Source: Ochrobactrum sp. Marseille-Q0166 (GTDB taxonomy: Bacteria > Pseudomonadota > Alphaproteobacteria > Rhizobiales > Rhizobiaceae). From it: a DNA stretch of 64,000 nucleotides. Numbering within the stretch: position 1 is the first letter of the stretch; the number at the start of each line of letters is the position of its first letter. Shown here one piece after another: positions 18,628 through 27,536 of this stretch. Location of the stretch: positions 788,501-852,500 of the forward strand of contig NZ_JACJUO010000002.1 of the NCBI RefSeq assembly GCF_014397025.1, written 5' to 3'. The position numbers and the translations under genes were made by a program. Below the pieces are notes generated by a model. It saw only the letters and a list, made by a program, of their open reading frames with translations. It was not told the origin of the DNA and did not search any database.

Positions 18628-19815
18628 TCAGTCTGCTTTTCCTGTAACGTCCTGCAGTTTCTTTAAGCCTCGGGCGATAGCGCTGTCCATGCCTGCGATT
18701 TGCGCCTGTTTAAAGGCTTTGCCATCAAGTCTTTGATTGTCACCTTCGTTGATTGCTTTGAGACGTTCGACGATGGCTGCGGCAAATTCTGCAGGCTTGT
18801 CGGCAATTGTGCAGTTTGCTGGAATATTGCCAATGCCGCGGACCGAATGTGCGGTGGCGACACTTGGTTTGCCCAGCTCAAATGTCTCTATGGTTTTCAA
18901 CTGAACACCTGTGCCAGCGCGGCTTATAAGCGGTATCAGCTTACCGCTTTCGACAAAGGCTGTTGCATCCGGCACTTTGCCGATAAAGTTCACGCCCGGC
19001 CAGGCCGCAACCAGATCTGCCGGTGTGTTTCCGGCGATAGCAATTGATACATCCGTTGGCAGAAGCGGCTTTACCTCGCGCAGGAACCATTCAAGACCAA
19101 TACGGTTTGGATGCCAAGTCCATGTGCCGATCAGCGTCAGATCATATTTGGCAGCTTCAGGCGTCAAGGTCTGGCTAATCCCCGGCATAACAAGGGGCAG
19201 GGTCGCAAACTTGTCGTTGTTTAGACCAAGAGCCGGACCGTCATCTTCCGCAAAAGTGAAGACAAAGCTCGCCTGTTTGCAAAGCCTGTCTTCTAACTTC
19301 TTGAGAATACGTGCCTCACGGCCAAATAGAAATTTCTGGATCTTGCCTTTGGCATCTGCCGCATTTTCCTCTGCCGAGCGATACTCGACATTATGTGCGA
19401 TAAAGATTGAAGGCTTGTCTTTGAATATCTCTTCAAATGCGCCCGGCAACGTGACGCCATTCAGGACATAAGCGTCAAAGTCACCGAGTTCAGTGATTGC
19501 ATTGTGCAGCTCAATAGCGGGAATCACCCGCAATTTTGCCGATGAAACTGTGAGGCCGGTCAGGAAAGATTTGAGCACCCACTCTATCTTGCGCTTGATG
19601 CCTGCGCCTTCGGTGCGCACTTCTACCTCGCCAAGGACGACAGTATCTGCACTTTCCGCGGCCTTGTGCCCCGGCCATGTGAAGCCCAGAACGGTCACAT
19701 GGGCGCCTGCACGGCGAAGGCCATCTATAACGGCAGCGTTCGCAACTTCATAACCCGTAGAGGCAACAGCATGAGGAACAAGTGACGTCACGAAGACAAG
19801 ACGAAACGGTTGCAA
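18628..19815 (-). CDS. Group 1 (GT4-like) glycosyltransferase
   Basis: 395 residues with a two-domain GT-B pattern. The N-terminal FVTSLVPHAVASTGYEVANAAVIDGLRRAG is followed by a C-terminal half with LTLIGTWTWHPNRIGLEWFLREV and VNFIGKVPDATAFV. SRAGTGVQLKTIETFELGKPSVAT is the donor-binding segment, where the classical EX7E is reduced. It starts the three-gene polysaccharide unit on the minus strand. Confidence 0.83.
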   Translation of the reverse strand: MQPFRLVFVTSLVPHAVASTGYEVANAAVIDGLRRAGAHVTVLGFTWPGHKAAESADTVVLGEVEVRTEGAGIKRKIEWVLKSFLTGLTVSSAKLRVIPAIELHNAITELGDFDAYVLNGVTLPGAFEEIFKDKPSIFIAHNVEYRSAEENAADAKGKIQKFLFGREARILKKLEDRLCKQASFVFTFAEDDGPALGLNNDKFATLPLVMPGISQTLTPEAAKYDLTLIGTWTWHPNRIGLEWFLREVKPLLPTDVSIAIAGNTPADLVAAWPGVNFIGKVPDATAFVESGKLIPLISRAGTGVQLKTIETFELGKPSVATAHSVRGIGNIPANCTIADKPAEFAAAIVERLKAINEGDNQRLDGKAFKQAQIAGMDSAIARGLKKLQDVTGKAD

Positions 19816-19953
19816 TTCAACTCCTGACGGCTCTTAATGAATGTTTATTGAAGTTAGTGTCTACAGCCATGCGGTGAACTTTTCTTTAAGCGTTTATCAA
19901 TAGTGGAAAGATAAACATAAAAACTTAAATCCTAGCCATAATCGGAAGCTGTG

Positions 19954-20946
19954 ATGCCAGATTTACCGGATCATATTGAAGTAATCGCTAAAACGCCTGG
20001 TCTTCCCTATGACGAGATCGACATCGTCGTTTCACTCCCGACGTTCAAGCGGCCCGAGCACCTGATACGCACGCTCGACACATTGAATGCGCAGACAACC
20101 AAGCGTAAATGGGCGGTTGTCGTCATCGAGAATGAAACAGAGAAGAAAGAAGGTGCAACCGTCGCCGCCCCGCTTTTCGAAGCTGGCAAATATCGGGGCA
20201 TGTTGATCGGTGAATCTCATCGCGGCAATTGCAACGCCTATAATGCTGGCTGGTTGACAGCCACGAAGTATTTCCCGAACTTCAAGTATGTCATCGTCAT
20301 CGATGATGATGAATTGGCCGATCCTGACTGGATCGAAAACATGGTTGCAACCGCTGAGCGTTATGATGTCAGTCTGGTCGGCGGCCCGCAGTATCCAATT
20401 TTTGAAAAGCCGAATTCGGAACAGTGGGCAAAGCATCCGGTCTTTCTGCCACATTATAACAAGACTGGTCCGGTTCCCATTATTTATTCTTCGGGTAACC
20501 TTTTGATTGCGCGCGCAGTTCTCGAGGCACATAGCTATCCGTTTATGGATCTCAAGTTCAACTTCACCGGCGGCGGCGATTCCGACTTCTTGTCTCGCTC
20601 AATCGCTAAGGGATTTAAAGTCGCGTGGTGCGCTGAAGGGATCGTGCGCGAAACTATTCCAGCACGTCGTCTCGAAAATGACTGGATCAGATCACGCGGT
20701 CTGCGCAACGGCGTTCTCTCTACGCTTATCGAACAGCGTAAGCGTAAAGATGAGCCGCTTGGTCAGGTGCGTGTGTTCCTGAAAAGCCTCGCCCTTCTGG
20801 CTTACTCGCCGATCAAGGCAGTCAGAAGAGGCGTTGCGGCTGGCTTTGCGCCGGTCGGCATGTACTTTATCCATATTGGTTTGGGTCGGGTTATGGCGCA
20901 TTTCGGATATCTGAATGAGCAGTATCGCAATCCAGACAAAAACTGA
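19954..20946 (+). CDS. GT2 family glycosyltransferase
   Basis: 330 residues. IDIVVSLPTFKRPEHLIRTLDTLNAQ opens a GT-A domain, and the metal-binding DDDE occurs in YVIVIDDDELADPDW. GGGDSDFLSRSIAKGFKV is the acceptor-side acidic motif. The ATG at 19954 is preferred over the GTG at 19951 because of GGAAG ahead. It is divergent from the GT4 gene and probably adds a sugar to the same surface glycan. Confidence 0.87.
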   Translation: MPDLPDHIEVIAKTPGLPYDEIDIVVSLPTFKRPEHLIRTLDTLNAQTTKRKWAVVVIENETEKKEGATVAAPLFEAGKYRGMLIGESHRGNCNAYNAGWLTATKYFPNFKYVIVIDDDELADPDWIENMVATAERYDVSLVGGPQYPIFEKPNSEQWAKHPVFLPHYNKTGPVPIIYSSGNLLIARAVLEAHSYPFMDLKFNFTGGGDSDFLSRSIAKGFKVAWCAEGIVRETIPARRLENDWIRSRGLRNGVLSTLIEQRKRKDEPLGQVRVFLKSLALLAYSPIKAVRRGVAAGFAPVGMYFIHIGLGRVMAHFGYLNEQYRNPDKN

Positions 20947-20964
20947 TCTGGTTTCATAAATGCT

Positions 20965-21035
20965 GCTGGATAGAGAGTTATCCAGCGTTCAATATTAAAC
21001 GCCCTGCCTTTCTTGACTGCTTGAAGGTCAGGGCG
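20965..21035. terminator. Tandem hairpins between convergent genes
   Basis: GCTGGATA/TATCCAGC (20965-20986) and CGCCCTG/CAGGGCG with an inner CTTTC/GAAGG pairing (21000-21035). They lie between the GT2 gene and the convergent hypothetical gene. T-runs are weak. Confidence 0.55.
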
Positions 21036-21070
21036 ATTACTATTTTGATAAGGCATATTGCAGAAATCGA

Positions 21071-21499
21071 TTATGCCGTTCGATGCAAAGGTAAACGCGC
21101 GCGGTTCATTGCATCCTCAAGCCGCGCCGTATTTTTGCTAGGCTCTGCATCAGCATCATCAAAAACGATATGATTAAGTTCGACACTTGCGCTTTTGCCC
21201 GACAGGTTTAAGCGAAAATAAGCATAAACACCTATGTGGTGGAACTCCATATCCAAGACGACTGAAGGTGCGGAGAACCAGTCGCAATGCAGTTCACCGC
21301 CATGTCCCATTTCGAGTGTTCCCGGGAAGAAATACAGTTCCGTAGAGGAGCTGACCAGATCAGCTATATTGGCGAAAAGCTCGCAGCGAAGGAAAGCAAT
21401 GTAGTCTGCTGGATCGACTAGTCGAAGTTCTGCGACAACCTCGCGAATGTTCTCAGCAATGATTGCCTCGCGCTCGTTTGAGAATTGTAAGCTCTTCAT
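21071..21499 (-). CDS. Hypothetical protein
   Basis: 142 residues, no signal peptide and no membrane segment; mixed alpha/beta composition with an acidic C-terminal region. The ATG is preceded by GGTGGTGA. I do not recognise a family. It sits between the polysaccharide locus and flhB and could belong to either. Confidence 0.65.
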   Translation of the reverse strand: MKSLQFSNEREAIIAENIREVVAELRLVDPADYIAFLRCELFANIADLVSSSTELYFFPGTLEMGHGGELHCDWFSAPSVVLDMEFHHIGVYAYFRLNLSGKSASVELNHIVFDDADAEPSKNTARLEDAMNRARLPLHRTA

Positions 21500-21570
21500 T
21501 CAGTCACCACCGATCTGCGAGAACATATTATTACTACATTAGAATAAAATAAAATCATTTTTAAAATCCA

Positions 21571-22641
21571 TTAACGAATGGAATGTCGAGCATTGATGAC
21601 CCTGATGAGTTCCGCAACAGCTTTGTAGAATTCGGGTGCGATCATCTGGTCGACATTAACTTGTTTATAGAGTGCTCGTGCTAACTGTACATCCTCAAAT
21701 ACTGGAATGGAGTTTGCAGTCGCTATTTCTCTTATCTTGAGCGCGATGAGATCTTGTCCTTTTGCAACAACGATTGGCGCTGCATCCTCATTGGGTCGAT
21801 AGCGTAGTGCTACAGAAAAATGGGTCGGATTTGCGACAATCAGCGTGGCAGTAGGAACTGCGTTGATCATGCGGCGCCGGGCGCGGTCTCGCCCCAGCGA
21901 GCGTAGACGTGCTTTAACCAGTGGATCGCCTTCCGACTGCTTGAGCTCGTCTTTTACTTCCTGCTTGGTCATGCGCAGTTCCTGCTTCCAGTGAATGCGC
22001 GACCATGCAAGGTCAAAGCCAGCAATTGCGGTGATCGCGAGAACATTGGCCACCAGAAGCCGCACCAGATTTTCTCGCAGAAACTCGGGTAATGCACGCG
22101 GGTCGGTTGCCACTGCGTCGGTAAAAAGGTTGTTGCCCTTGAAGAAGACGAAAAACACGATCACGCTGGCGGCAATGAATTTCGCCAATGATTTGAGAAA
22201 CTCGACCTGACCGGCGCGACCGAAAATGCGCGACCAGCCTTTGAGCAGGGAAATGCGCGATGCTTGTGGGCGAATACGCTCACCGACAAATCGCGGTGCA
22301 TTCTGGAAGGCAGATGCAGCAATGCCAGCAAGTGGAATGATGATGAAGACCGGAATGAGGGCTGCACCGACAGACAGCGCCAGAATGCCAAACAGATGGC
22401 TTGCATCTTCTGCGCTGTTAAGGGTCCAATCTTCCGGACGGTCCATCAGTTCGCGCAAGAAGACAGCCAGTTTGGTTGTTGCGGGTGCCGCGACGAAGAC
22501 TGCAATCACCAGAAAGGACGCGATACCAGCGAGGATCGGCGTTTCGCGAGAGAAGGGCATATTACCCTTGTCCAATGCGTCGCGGATCTTCTTCTCGGTC
22601 GCGTCCTCGGTTTTGCTCTCTTTATCGGTATCGTCGGACAT
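21571..22641 (-). CDS. flhB: Flagellar export switch protein FlhB
   Basis: 356 residues. The polar N-terminus (DKESKTEDATEKKIRDA) precedes four membrane helices (about 35-215) and a cytoplasmic domain with the self-cleaving NPTH motif (IVANPTHFSVAL, about 265-275). Cleavage there switches export from rod/hook to filament substrates, working with FliK. It is last in the motA-fliM-fliN-fliG-flhB run; a mosaic repeat and a hairpin separate it from fliG. Confidence 0.96.
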   Translation of the reverse strand: MSDDTDKESKTEDATEKKIRDALDKGNMPFSRETPILAGIASFLVIAVFVAAPATTKLAVFLRELMDRPEDWTLNSAEDASHLFGILALSVGAALIPVFIIIPLAGIAASAFQNAPRFVGERIRPQASRISLLKGWSRIFGRAGQVEFLKSLAKFIAASVIVFFVFFKGNNLFTDAVATDPRALPEFLRENLVRLLVANVLAITAIAGFDLAWSRIHWKQELRMTKQEVKDELKQSEGDPLVKARLRSLGRDRARRRMINAVPTATLIVANPTHFSVALRYRPNEDAAPIVVAKGQDLIALKIREIATANSIPVFEDVQLARALYKQVNVDQMIAPEFYKAVAELIRVINARHSIR

Positions 22642-22660
22642 ATGTCACACGCAAGATTAG

Positions 22661-22709
22661 AGCGCATCCCGAAAACTGTGCAACGGTTTTCGGACAAGGA
22701 TGCGCGTTA
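22661..22709. repeat. Intergenic mosaic repeat (RIME-like), copy B
   Basis: Inverted copy of the unit at 3374-3424 (AGCGCATCCCGAAAA..TTTTCGGACAAGGATGCGC), placed between fliG and flhB inside a same-strand gene run. Next to it is a perfect hairpin GCACCGATC/GATCGGTGC (22725-22753) just after the fliG stop. Confidence 0.8.
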
Positions 22710-22754
22710 AAAAAGATGGTCGGAGCACCGATCCAATCCAATCAGATCGGTGCC

Positions 22755-23801
22755 CTAATTCGGGTCTTCACCTGAGCCGAGAGTAATGATACCGCGCTCA
22801 GAAAGATCGATGGCGACACGTGCAATGGCGCGCCTTGCGTCTGTGATGTTCTGGCTGGTGATGTTGCCTTGTTCGGCTGCCAGTTCGCTTTCGACCATGC
22901 GGCGCCCACGCGTGGAAAGCGAGGACAGCACCATTTCCTGAAGCGACGCATTGGCACCACGCAAAGCGGTTGCAATCTGTTCGGTCTGGACTTCATCAAA
23001 CAGCAGAAGACGGGCACGCTGCGAGAGGCGTTCGACATCTTCAAAGTTGAAGAGCTTCGCCTTGATGCGCGCGATGTCGTCCTGGCTGAGATCTTTGAGG
23101 CTCGACATGAGTTCTTCCATCTCCTGCCGGTCGAGCTGATTGAAGATGTTGGCGATCTGTCCGTGATGAGCTTTGACCGGGCCTGCATCGCTGCGGCCAA
23201 GCAGATCGCGACGCAATACATCTTCCAGAAGATCGGCGGCAGCTGGCGCAACATTGCCAATATGCAGCGAGCGCTGCACGACGGCGCTGCGCAGCTGTGG
23301 CGGCAGGCCTACAAACATGCGTGCGGCGAGATCCGACGGCAACTTGGAGACGATATAGGCGATGATCTGTGGATGTTGATCGGCGAGATAGGCCTGCAGG
23401 CTCTCGACCGGCAGACGCGCAAGCTGTGCCCAGACAGATTCCTGAACGAGCTGCGGCTGAACGCGCTCTTCAAACACGGCATCGGCTTCGTCTTGTGGAA
23501 GCGCTTCGCGCAGCAAGCCTTCGAAGCGCTGTGCTGCTTCTGAAACGGGCGCGCCTTCGGCAAATGAATCTTCGAACTGCTTCACCAGATGTTCAAAATC
23601 GAGCGGAGAAATGGGCTCAAGCGTGCGGGCATGGCCTGCAAGCTTCCGCAAATCTTCGGCGTTGAAGTGTTTGAGCAGCCGTGAGGCGGAAGGGCGACCG
23701 ATTGCGACGAGGATCGCAGCCGCTTTCTGCGGACCGGAAAGAGTGTCAATCACTCCGCTTACGCTGTCATCGAGAGGCTTCTGCGATTCATTATCGGCCA
23801 T
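22755..23801 (-). CDS. fliG: Flagellar motor switch protein FliG
   Basis: 348 residues with the three FliG regions: an N-terminal FliF-binding part (SGPQKAAAILVAIGRPSASRLLKHF), a middle part with LPSDLAARMFVGLP, and a C-terminal torque domain. The last contains DDIARIKAKLFNFEDVERLSQRARLLLFDEVQ. Charged residues in this helix meet the MotA loop. The gene is 10 bp downstream of fliN. Confidence 0.96.
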   Translation of the reverse strand: MADNESQKPLDDSVSGVIDTLSGPQKAAAILVAIGRPSASRLLKHFNAEDLRKLAGHARTLEPISPLDFEHLVKQFEDSFAEGAPVSEAAQRFEGLLREALPQDEADAVFEERVQPQLVQESVWAQLARLPVESLQAYLADQHPQIIAYIVSKLPSDLAARMFVGLPPQLRSAVVQRSLHIGNVAPAAADLLEDVLRRDLLGRSDAGPVKAHHGQIANIFNQLDRQEMEELMSSLKDLSQDDIARIKAKLFNFEDVERLSQRARLLLFDEVQTEQIATALRGANASLQEMVLSSLSTRGRRMVESELAAEQGNITSQNITDARRAIARVAIDLSERGIITLGSGEDPN

Positions 23802-23811
23802 GGTCGATCCG

Positions 23812-24159
23812 TTACTTACCGATGATTTCGGTCAGGCTGACGCCGAAGCGGGAAGAATCGTCTTCAAGAACGATCACTTCGCCGCGCGCAATCACGCGTC
23901 CATTAACGACGATATCGACCGGATCACCGATCTGCTTGTCGAGGGTGATAACAGCACCGCGACCAAGCTTCATCAGATTGGCAACAGGCATGGTTGTTCC
24001 GCCCAGCACGACCTGAACGTCGACCGGGATGCCCATGATGAGCTCAAGATTAGGCTTTGCTGCACTTGCCTTTGCAGCACGCGGCTTATCTTGTTGCAAT
24101 TCTTCGATTGCCTCGTTGAGCTCATGCTGCATGTCTTCACCCTCACTTTTCTTGCTCAT
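23812..24159 (-). CDS. fliN: Flagellar motor switch protein FliN
   Basis: 115 residues. The acidic N-terminus is followed by the SpoA-like C-terminal domain (LELIMGIPVDVQVVLGGTTMPV, LGRGAVITLDKQIGDPVDIVVNGR, RFGVSLTEIIG). It builds the bottom of the C-ring with FliM. Start overlaps the preceding gene by 4 bp (ATGA). Confidence 0.96.
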   Translation of the reverse strand: MSKKSEGEDMQHELNEAIEELQQDKPRAAKASAAKPNLELIMGIPVDVQVVLGGTTMPVANLMKLGRGAVITLDKQIGDPVDIVVNGRVIARGEVIVLEDDSSRFGVSLTEIIGK

Positions 24160-24617
24160 GCCTGCCCCGCAATTTCAATGGTCGCTTTCTTGACGGTTCG
24201 ACGTACAAAGACAGGTAGTGCATTCTTTTCCTTTGGTGCCGGCTCGCTCACCGGAGCGAAAGCCTGCTCCTCAATACGGGCGACTGTAGCTGTAACATTG
24301 CGTGCCTGACGCACATCGCGGGAAAGAGCCTTGCGCACGCGGTTCAGCTCTTCAATCGCTTCGTCCATTTCCCGACGAACGCGGGCGGTTTCAGCGAGAC
24401 GGGCCTCAAGGCGAACGGTTTCATCTGCAAGATCGGTGCGCTGGTTCTGCAAAGATTTTGCAACGCGTTCCAGGCCGCTGGAGGCCGCAGCCACACGAAG
24501 CGTCAGCATCTTGCCGAGCTTGATCGTCTCATTGGCTTTGCGCCCGACGATGATGAGCGCACCAAGCGAACCGAGAGCCATCAGCGTGGAAAGTATGTTA
24601 GCCAGCAACAAGCTCAT
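24156..24617 (-). CDS. Membrane-anchored coiled-coil protein of the fliM operon (DUF6468-like)
   Basis: 153 residues. One N-terminal membrane helix (LLLANILSTLMALGSLGALIIVG, about 2-25) is followed by a long charged coiled coil (about 30-115, many Glu/Arg heptads) and a basic tail. It overlaps fliM by 20 bp and fliN by 4 bp, so its product is tied to switch assembly. Similar small proteins sit in alphaproteobacterial flagellar operons as DUF6468. Its exact role is unknown. The ATG at 24617 is chosen because upstream codons are fliM in another frame. Confidence 0.75.
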   Translation of the reverse strand: MSLLLANILSTLMALGSLGALIIVGRKANETIKLGKMLTLRVAAASSGLERVAKSLQNQRTDLADETVRLEARLAETARVRREMDEAIEELNRVRKALSRDVRQARNVTATVARIEEQAFAPVSEPAPKEKNALPVFVRRTVKKATIEIAGQA

Positions 24618-25536
24618 CGATGAAATCCTCTTCCTGATTGACCGGATCGCCAACCTTGACTGTAAAATGAATGCCGGACTTGCCGAGTGTGCATTTAAAA
24701 AGCTGCTGTTCGCCAGCGCGCAGACGTACCTGTTCCATGGCATCCGTCGGGAGCTTCAGAACCTGACCGATTTCAAGCTTTGAAAGAGCGTCGAGCGTCA
24801 GGCTTCCCTGCTGGATGAAGGCTTCAAGCTCGATCCGTGCGCGGCTGACTTCGCTGCGCATTTTCTTGCTCCAGGCAGGATCGGCCTGATCCATTGGACG
24901 GCGCAGGAATGCAGCCACGGCATCTTGCATTGGCTTGTGCGTGCTGCGGGGCAGAAGAAGATGTACGGCCCCTGTCTTGCCTGCCGCAACCACATCGATC
25001 CGGCAAACGAAGAGGCGTGAACGCTCGAAGTCCTCGCTGTTGAACTCCGCCGTGTCTGTGCATTCGCCAGCAGCAAACAGTGCCTGGGCGTTGTTTGAGA
25101 AAACCTGATCAAGCGCTGCAGCCATGTGGGACGTCAGCAGGTTCGATATCTTGCGCTCCAACATACCGAAGGGGCGTTCCAGATCGAAGCTGCCGAGATT
25201 TCCCTGTGCGCCAAACATGGCTTCAATCACGGAAAATACCAGCGTCGCATCAGCGGTTACATAGAGCGTGCAGCCCCAGCGCTCGGCTTTGAGCGGAGCT
25301 ATAATCGCAGCCTTGTCGATGATGGCATTGAATGCCGCATCGTCCGCAGCCTCAACAGGTCCTGCTTCCGCATCAAATGCAGCAGCACTGCCCTGTTTGA
25401 GACGACCGCAAAAATGCGCGGATGCATCCTTGAACACATGCGCAAGCGACTTCAGGTCGTCGCCCGACAATCCTGCCGCCCGCAACAGATTTGTGGCAAG
25501 CACGTCGTTTCTGCGGTTCTGGCCCAGAGTGGTCAT
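24598..25536 (-). CDS. fliM: Flagellar motor switch protein FliM
   Basis: 312 residues, a divergent rhizobial FliM. The usual N-terminal CheY-binding motif (LSQDEIDALL) is absent; the protein begins TTLGQNRRNDVLATNLLRAAG. The C-terminal SpoA domain is clear (LTLDALSKLEIGQVLKLPTDAMEQV, FKCTLGKSGIHFTVKVG). It forms the C-ring between FliG and FliN. The start at 25536 is 1 bp from the motA stop; the longer frame overlaps motA. Confidence 0.92.
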   Translation of the reverse strand: MTTLGQNRRNDVLATNLLRAAGLSGDDLKSLAHVFKDASAHFCGRLKQGSAAAFDAEAGPVEAADDAAFNAIIDKAAIIAPLKAERWGCTLYVTADATLVFSVIEAMFGAQGNLGSFDLERPFGMLERKISNLLTSHMAAALDQVFSNNAQALFAAGECTDTAEFNSEDFERSRLFVCRIDVVAAGKTGAVHLLLPRSTHKPMQDAVAAFLRRPMDQADPAWSKKMRSEVSRARIELEAFIQQGSLTLDALSKLEIGQVLKLPTDAMEQVRLRAGEQQLFKCTLGKSGIHFTVKVGDPVNQEEDFIDELVAG

Positions 25537-25537
25537 A

Positions 25538-26410
25538 TCAGGCTGCCTGCTGGATCGGCGCGGTGGACATGGTTTCCTGTTCGACAACGTCGATACTTGG
25601 ACGTTCGTAAGCGGAGATGGTCTTGCGGCCATATTCAACGGCGATCTGCGGCAGCGAACCGTTCATATATGCAAGCAGGGTCTGCTTGACGATGGTGTAA
25701 AGACGGTTGTTCTTGTCCCGCGTCGACTTGATCTTGGTAGCAATCGGGCCAAAGACCCCATAGGAAAAGAAGATACCTGCGAAGGTACCAACAAGTGCCG
25801 CACCAATCAGATGGCCGAGCACTTCCGGGGACTGGTTGAGCGCACCCATCGCTTTGATAACACCAAGAACAGCCGCGACAATGCCGAGGGCTGGCAGCGC
25901 TTCGGAAATACTGACCATCGCCTGATAAGGCTTGAGCTTGTCGCGCGAAAGCGTATGGATTTCTTCATCCATAAGCGCTTCGATTTCATGCGAACGAACA
26001 TTGCCAACGATGATGAGGCGGCAATAATCGCAGATGAAGTGGATGAGGTCGTCTTTCTTCAGGATGCTTGGATAGGCCTGAAAGATCGGGGATTCCTTTG
26101 GGTTGTCGATATGGACTTCCACCTCGTTGCGCGACTTGGCGCGCAGCTCGCGCATCAGGCTATAAAGCAATCCGAGAAGATCGAGATAATCACGCTGCTT
26201 CGGCACTGCATTGGTGAAGGCCTCAACGCACGCCTTGCCCGTATCTTTCACAAGTGAAAACGGATTGGCGATGAAGAATGTGCCAAGGGCTGCGCCCAGA
26301 ATAATGACGAATTCCCACGGCTGAACAAGCACGCCGACGTGACCGCCCATGGCGATGAAACCGCCCAACATGCAACCCAATGTAATGGCAAGGCCAATGA
26401 GAATACCCAA
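25538..26410 (-). CDS. motA: Flagellar motor stator protein MotA
   Basis: 290 residues with four membrane helices (about 4-24, 33-52, 168-190, 200-222) and the large cytoplasmic loop that meets Fli[17 protein letters not shown] and [17 protein letters not shown] are the conserved proton-channel helices. With MotB it forms the torque generator. It is the first gene of the minus-strand flagellar run, behind an FtcR-like box. Confidence 0.95.
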   Translation of the reverse strand: MGILIGLAITLGCMLGGFIAMGGHVGVLVQPWEFVIILGAALGTFFIANPFSLVKDTGKACVEAFTNAVPKQRDYLDLLGLLYSLMRELRAKSRNEVEVHIDNPKESPIFQAYPSILKKDDLIHFICDYCRLIIVGNVRSHEIEALMDEEIHTLSRDKLKPYQAMVSISEALPALGIVAAVLGVIKAMGALNQSPEVLGHLIGAALVGTFAGIFFSYGVFGPIATKIKSTRDKNNRLYTIVKQTLLAYMNGSLPQIAVEYGRKTISAYERPSIDVVEQETMSTAPIQQAA

Positions 26411-26446
26411 AGCTCAGAACCCCTCAGACACAATTCCTATCATTGC

Positions 26447-26477
26447 ATTATAAGAGGCCTGGCTTGCGCGAGGCTTG
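26447..26477 (-). promoter_or_regulatory. FtcR-like promoter of the motA operon
   Basis: On the minus strand: half-site CAAGCCT, 4 bp, half-site CAAGCCA, 7 bp, then a perfect TATAAT, about 37 bp before the motA ATG. Both half-sites are strong, and this copy has the best -10. The layout is shared with six other flagellar promoters in the window. Confidence 0.65.
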
Positions 26478-26616
26478 CAGGCGATAAATCCTGATCGACG
26501 CGTTCAAGAGTCGATGTAATTTGTTTTTTGAAATCATTCCATTTGAATAACTGTATGGCTCTTCGGGATTTCAGGCAGTATGAATTTAAAGTCGGCTTTA
26601 TCTCCGAGTTTTTCTG

Positions 26617-27321
26617 TTAGCAGTTTGATCCCTTCCAAACGGTCTTTGCCAGGCTCTGTATGCGTTCGTATATTTCTGAATTCTTGTCGTTGGCGAGGGA
26701 ATTGACATGATCTTTATTGCCGCTCCAACAGTCGATTGCCATTTTCGATAAGTTGTTCGCTGCTCCCCCAGCTACGGTGCCGCCGGTAATAGCAAGCGTA
26801 GAGTTGCAACCGATCGCTTCTAGCCCGCTTCTTACTACAAATCCCGCTGCCGTTGAAATAGCACCTGTAGCTGAGGTGAGCAGATTAGTTTTAATCTGTA
26901 TCCCATCTTTGTCATGCTCCCTATTTGGAGCGCTTTTCAGACTGTGAGCTTTGAGATCAAAGAGCTGCAGTACCTTTTTAAACATATCACTATGCTCGTT
27001 TCCCTTTTTTGCCTTTCTAGACAGGTAGTCGATGAGATCGTTTTTATTGTATTCGCTTCGCGTGATTTCATTTAATCTTTTCTCGGAAGATGAATTAATA
27101 AAATTTATCATGGATGTATGAGCTTCACGTCCATACCTTGCTATTAAATTAGAGCTGTTAGAATTTTTATTTATTAAATTTAACTTGTTATTTATATCCT
27201 GAGAATTTGTTATAAATACGTAATTTTTCTTATTTTTTCTCTCTATTTCTAGATTCTCTTTTTTGAAATCAAATTGTTTTGCTATCGAAATAGTTGAATC
27301 ACTGATACGATTTAATGGCAT
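26617..27321 (-). CDS. AT-rich orphan gene, product unknown
   Basis: 234 residues with a good RBS (AAGGAAA, 7 bp). The first 70 residues are dominated by Asn, Lys, Ser and Ile, and the 5' half of the gene and the upstream DNA are much more AT-rich than the flanking flagellar genes. Residues about 145-200 form a Gly/Ala/Ser/Thr-rich hydrophobic stretch (LLTSATGAISTAAGFVVRSG, then AITGGTVAGGAANN) resembling a glycine-zipper membrane segment. No family recognised. Composition and placement suggest transfer; a secreted or membrane-active protein is possible but unproven. Confidence 0.7.
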   Translation of the reverse strand: MPLNRISDSTISIAKQFDFKKENLEIERKNKKNYVFITNSQDINNKLNLINKNSNSSNLIARYGREAHTSMINFINSSSEKRLNEITRSEYNKNDLIDYLSRKAKKGNEHSDMFKKVLQLFDLKAHSLKSAPNREHDKDGIQIKTNLLTSATGAISTAAGFVVRSGLEAIGCNSTLAITGGTVAGGAANNLSKMAIDCWSGNKDHVNSLANDKNSEIYERIQSLAKTVWKGSNC

Positions 27322-27478
27322 TATATGGTTTCCTTTATATCATTTGAATTTAATTACTTTTGAATGAATTTTAAAATATAAATTTTGAATACATTTAATA
27401 CTTAGCAACGTTCGAATATCTACAGAATATGCTGCATCGTTGGCTTTCTGTAGAATTTTTTAAGTTAAGGGGAGTTAA

Positions 27479-27509
27479 TCAGCTTCGGGCAAGCTTGTTA
27501 ATTCATAAG
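27479..27509 (+). promoter_or_regulatory. FtcR-like promoter of the DUF1217-flgF-fliI operon
   Basis: Half-site TCAGCTT, 4 bp, half-site CAAGCTT, 7 bp, then CATAAG. The -10 is weak, but the spacing is the same as in the other copies. The ATG at 27537 is 28 bp downstream, leaving a leader of about 20 nt. Confidence 0.55.
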
Positions 27510-27536
27510 GAGCTAACTGCGACAAAGGGGTTCCTG

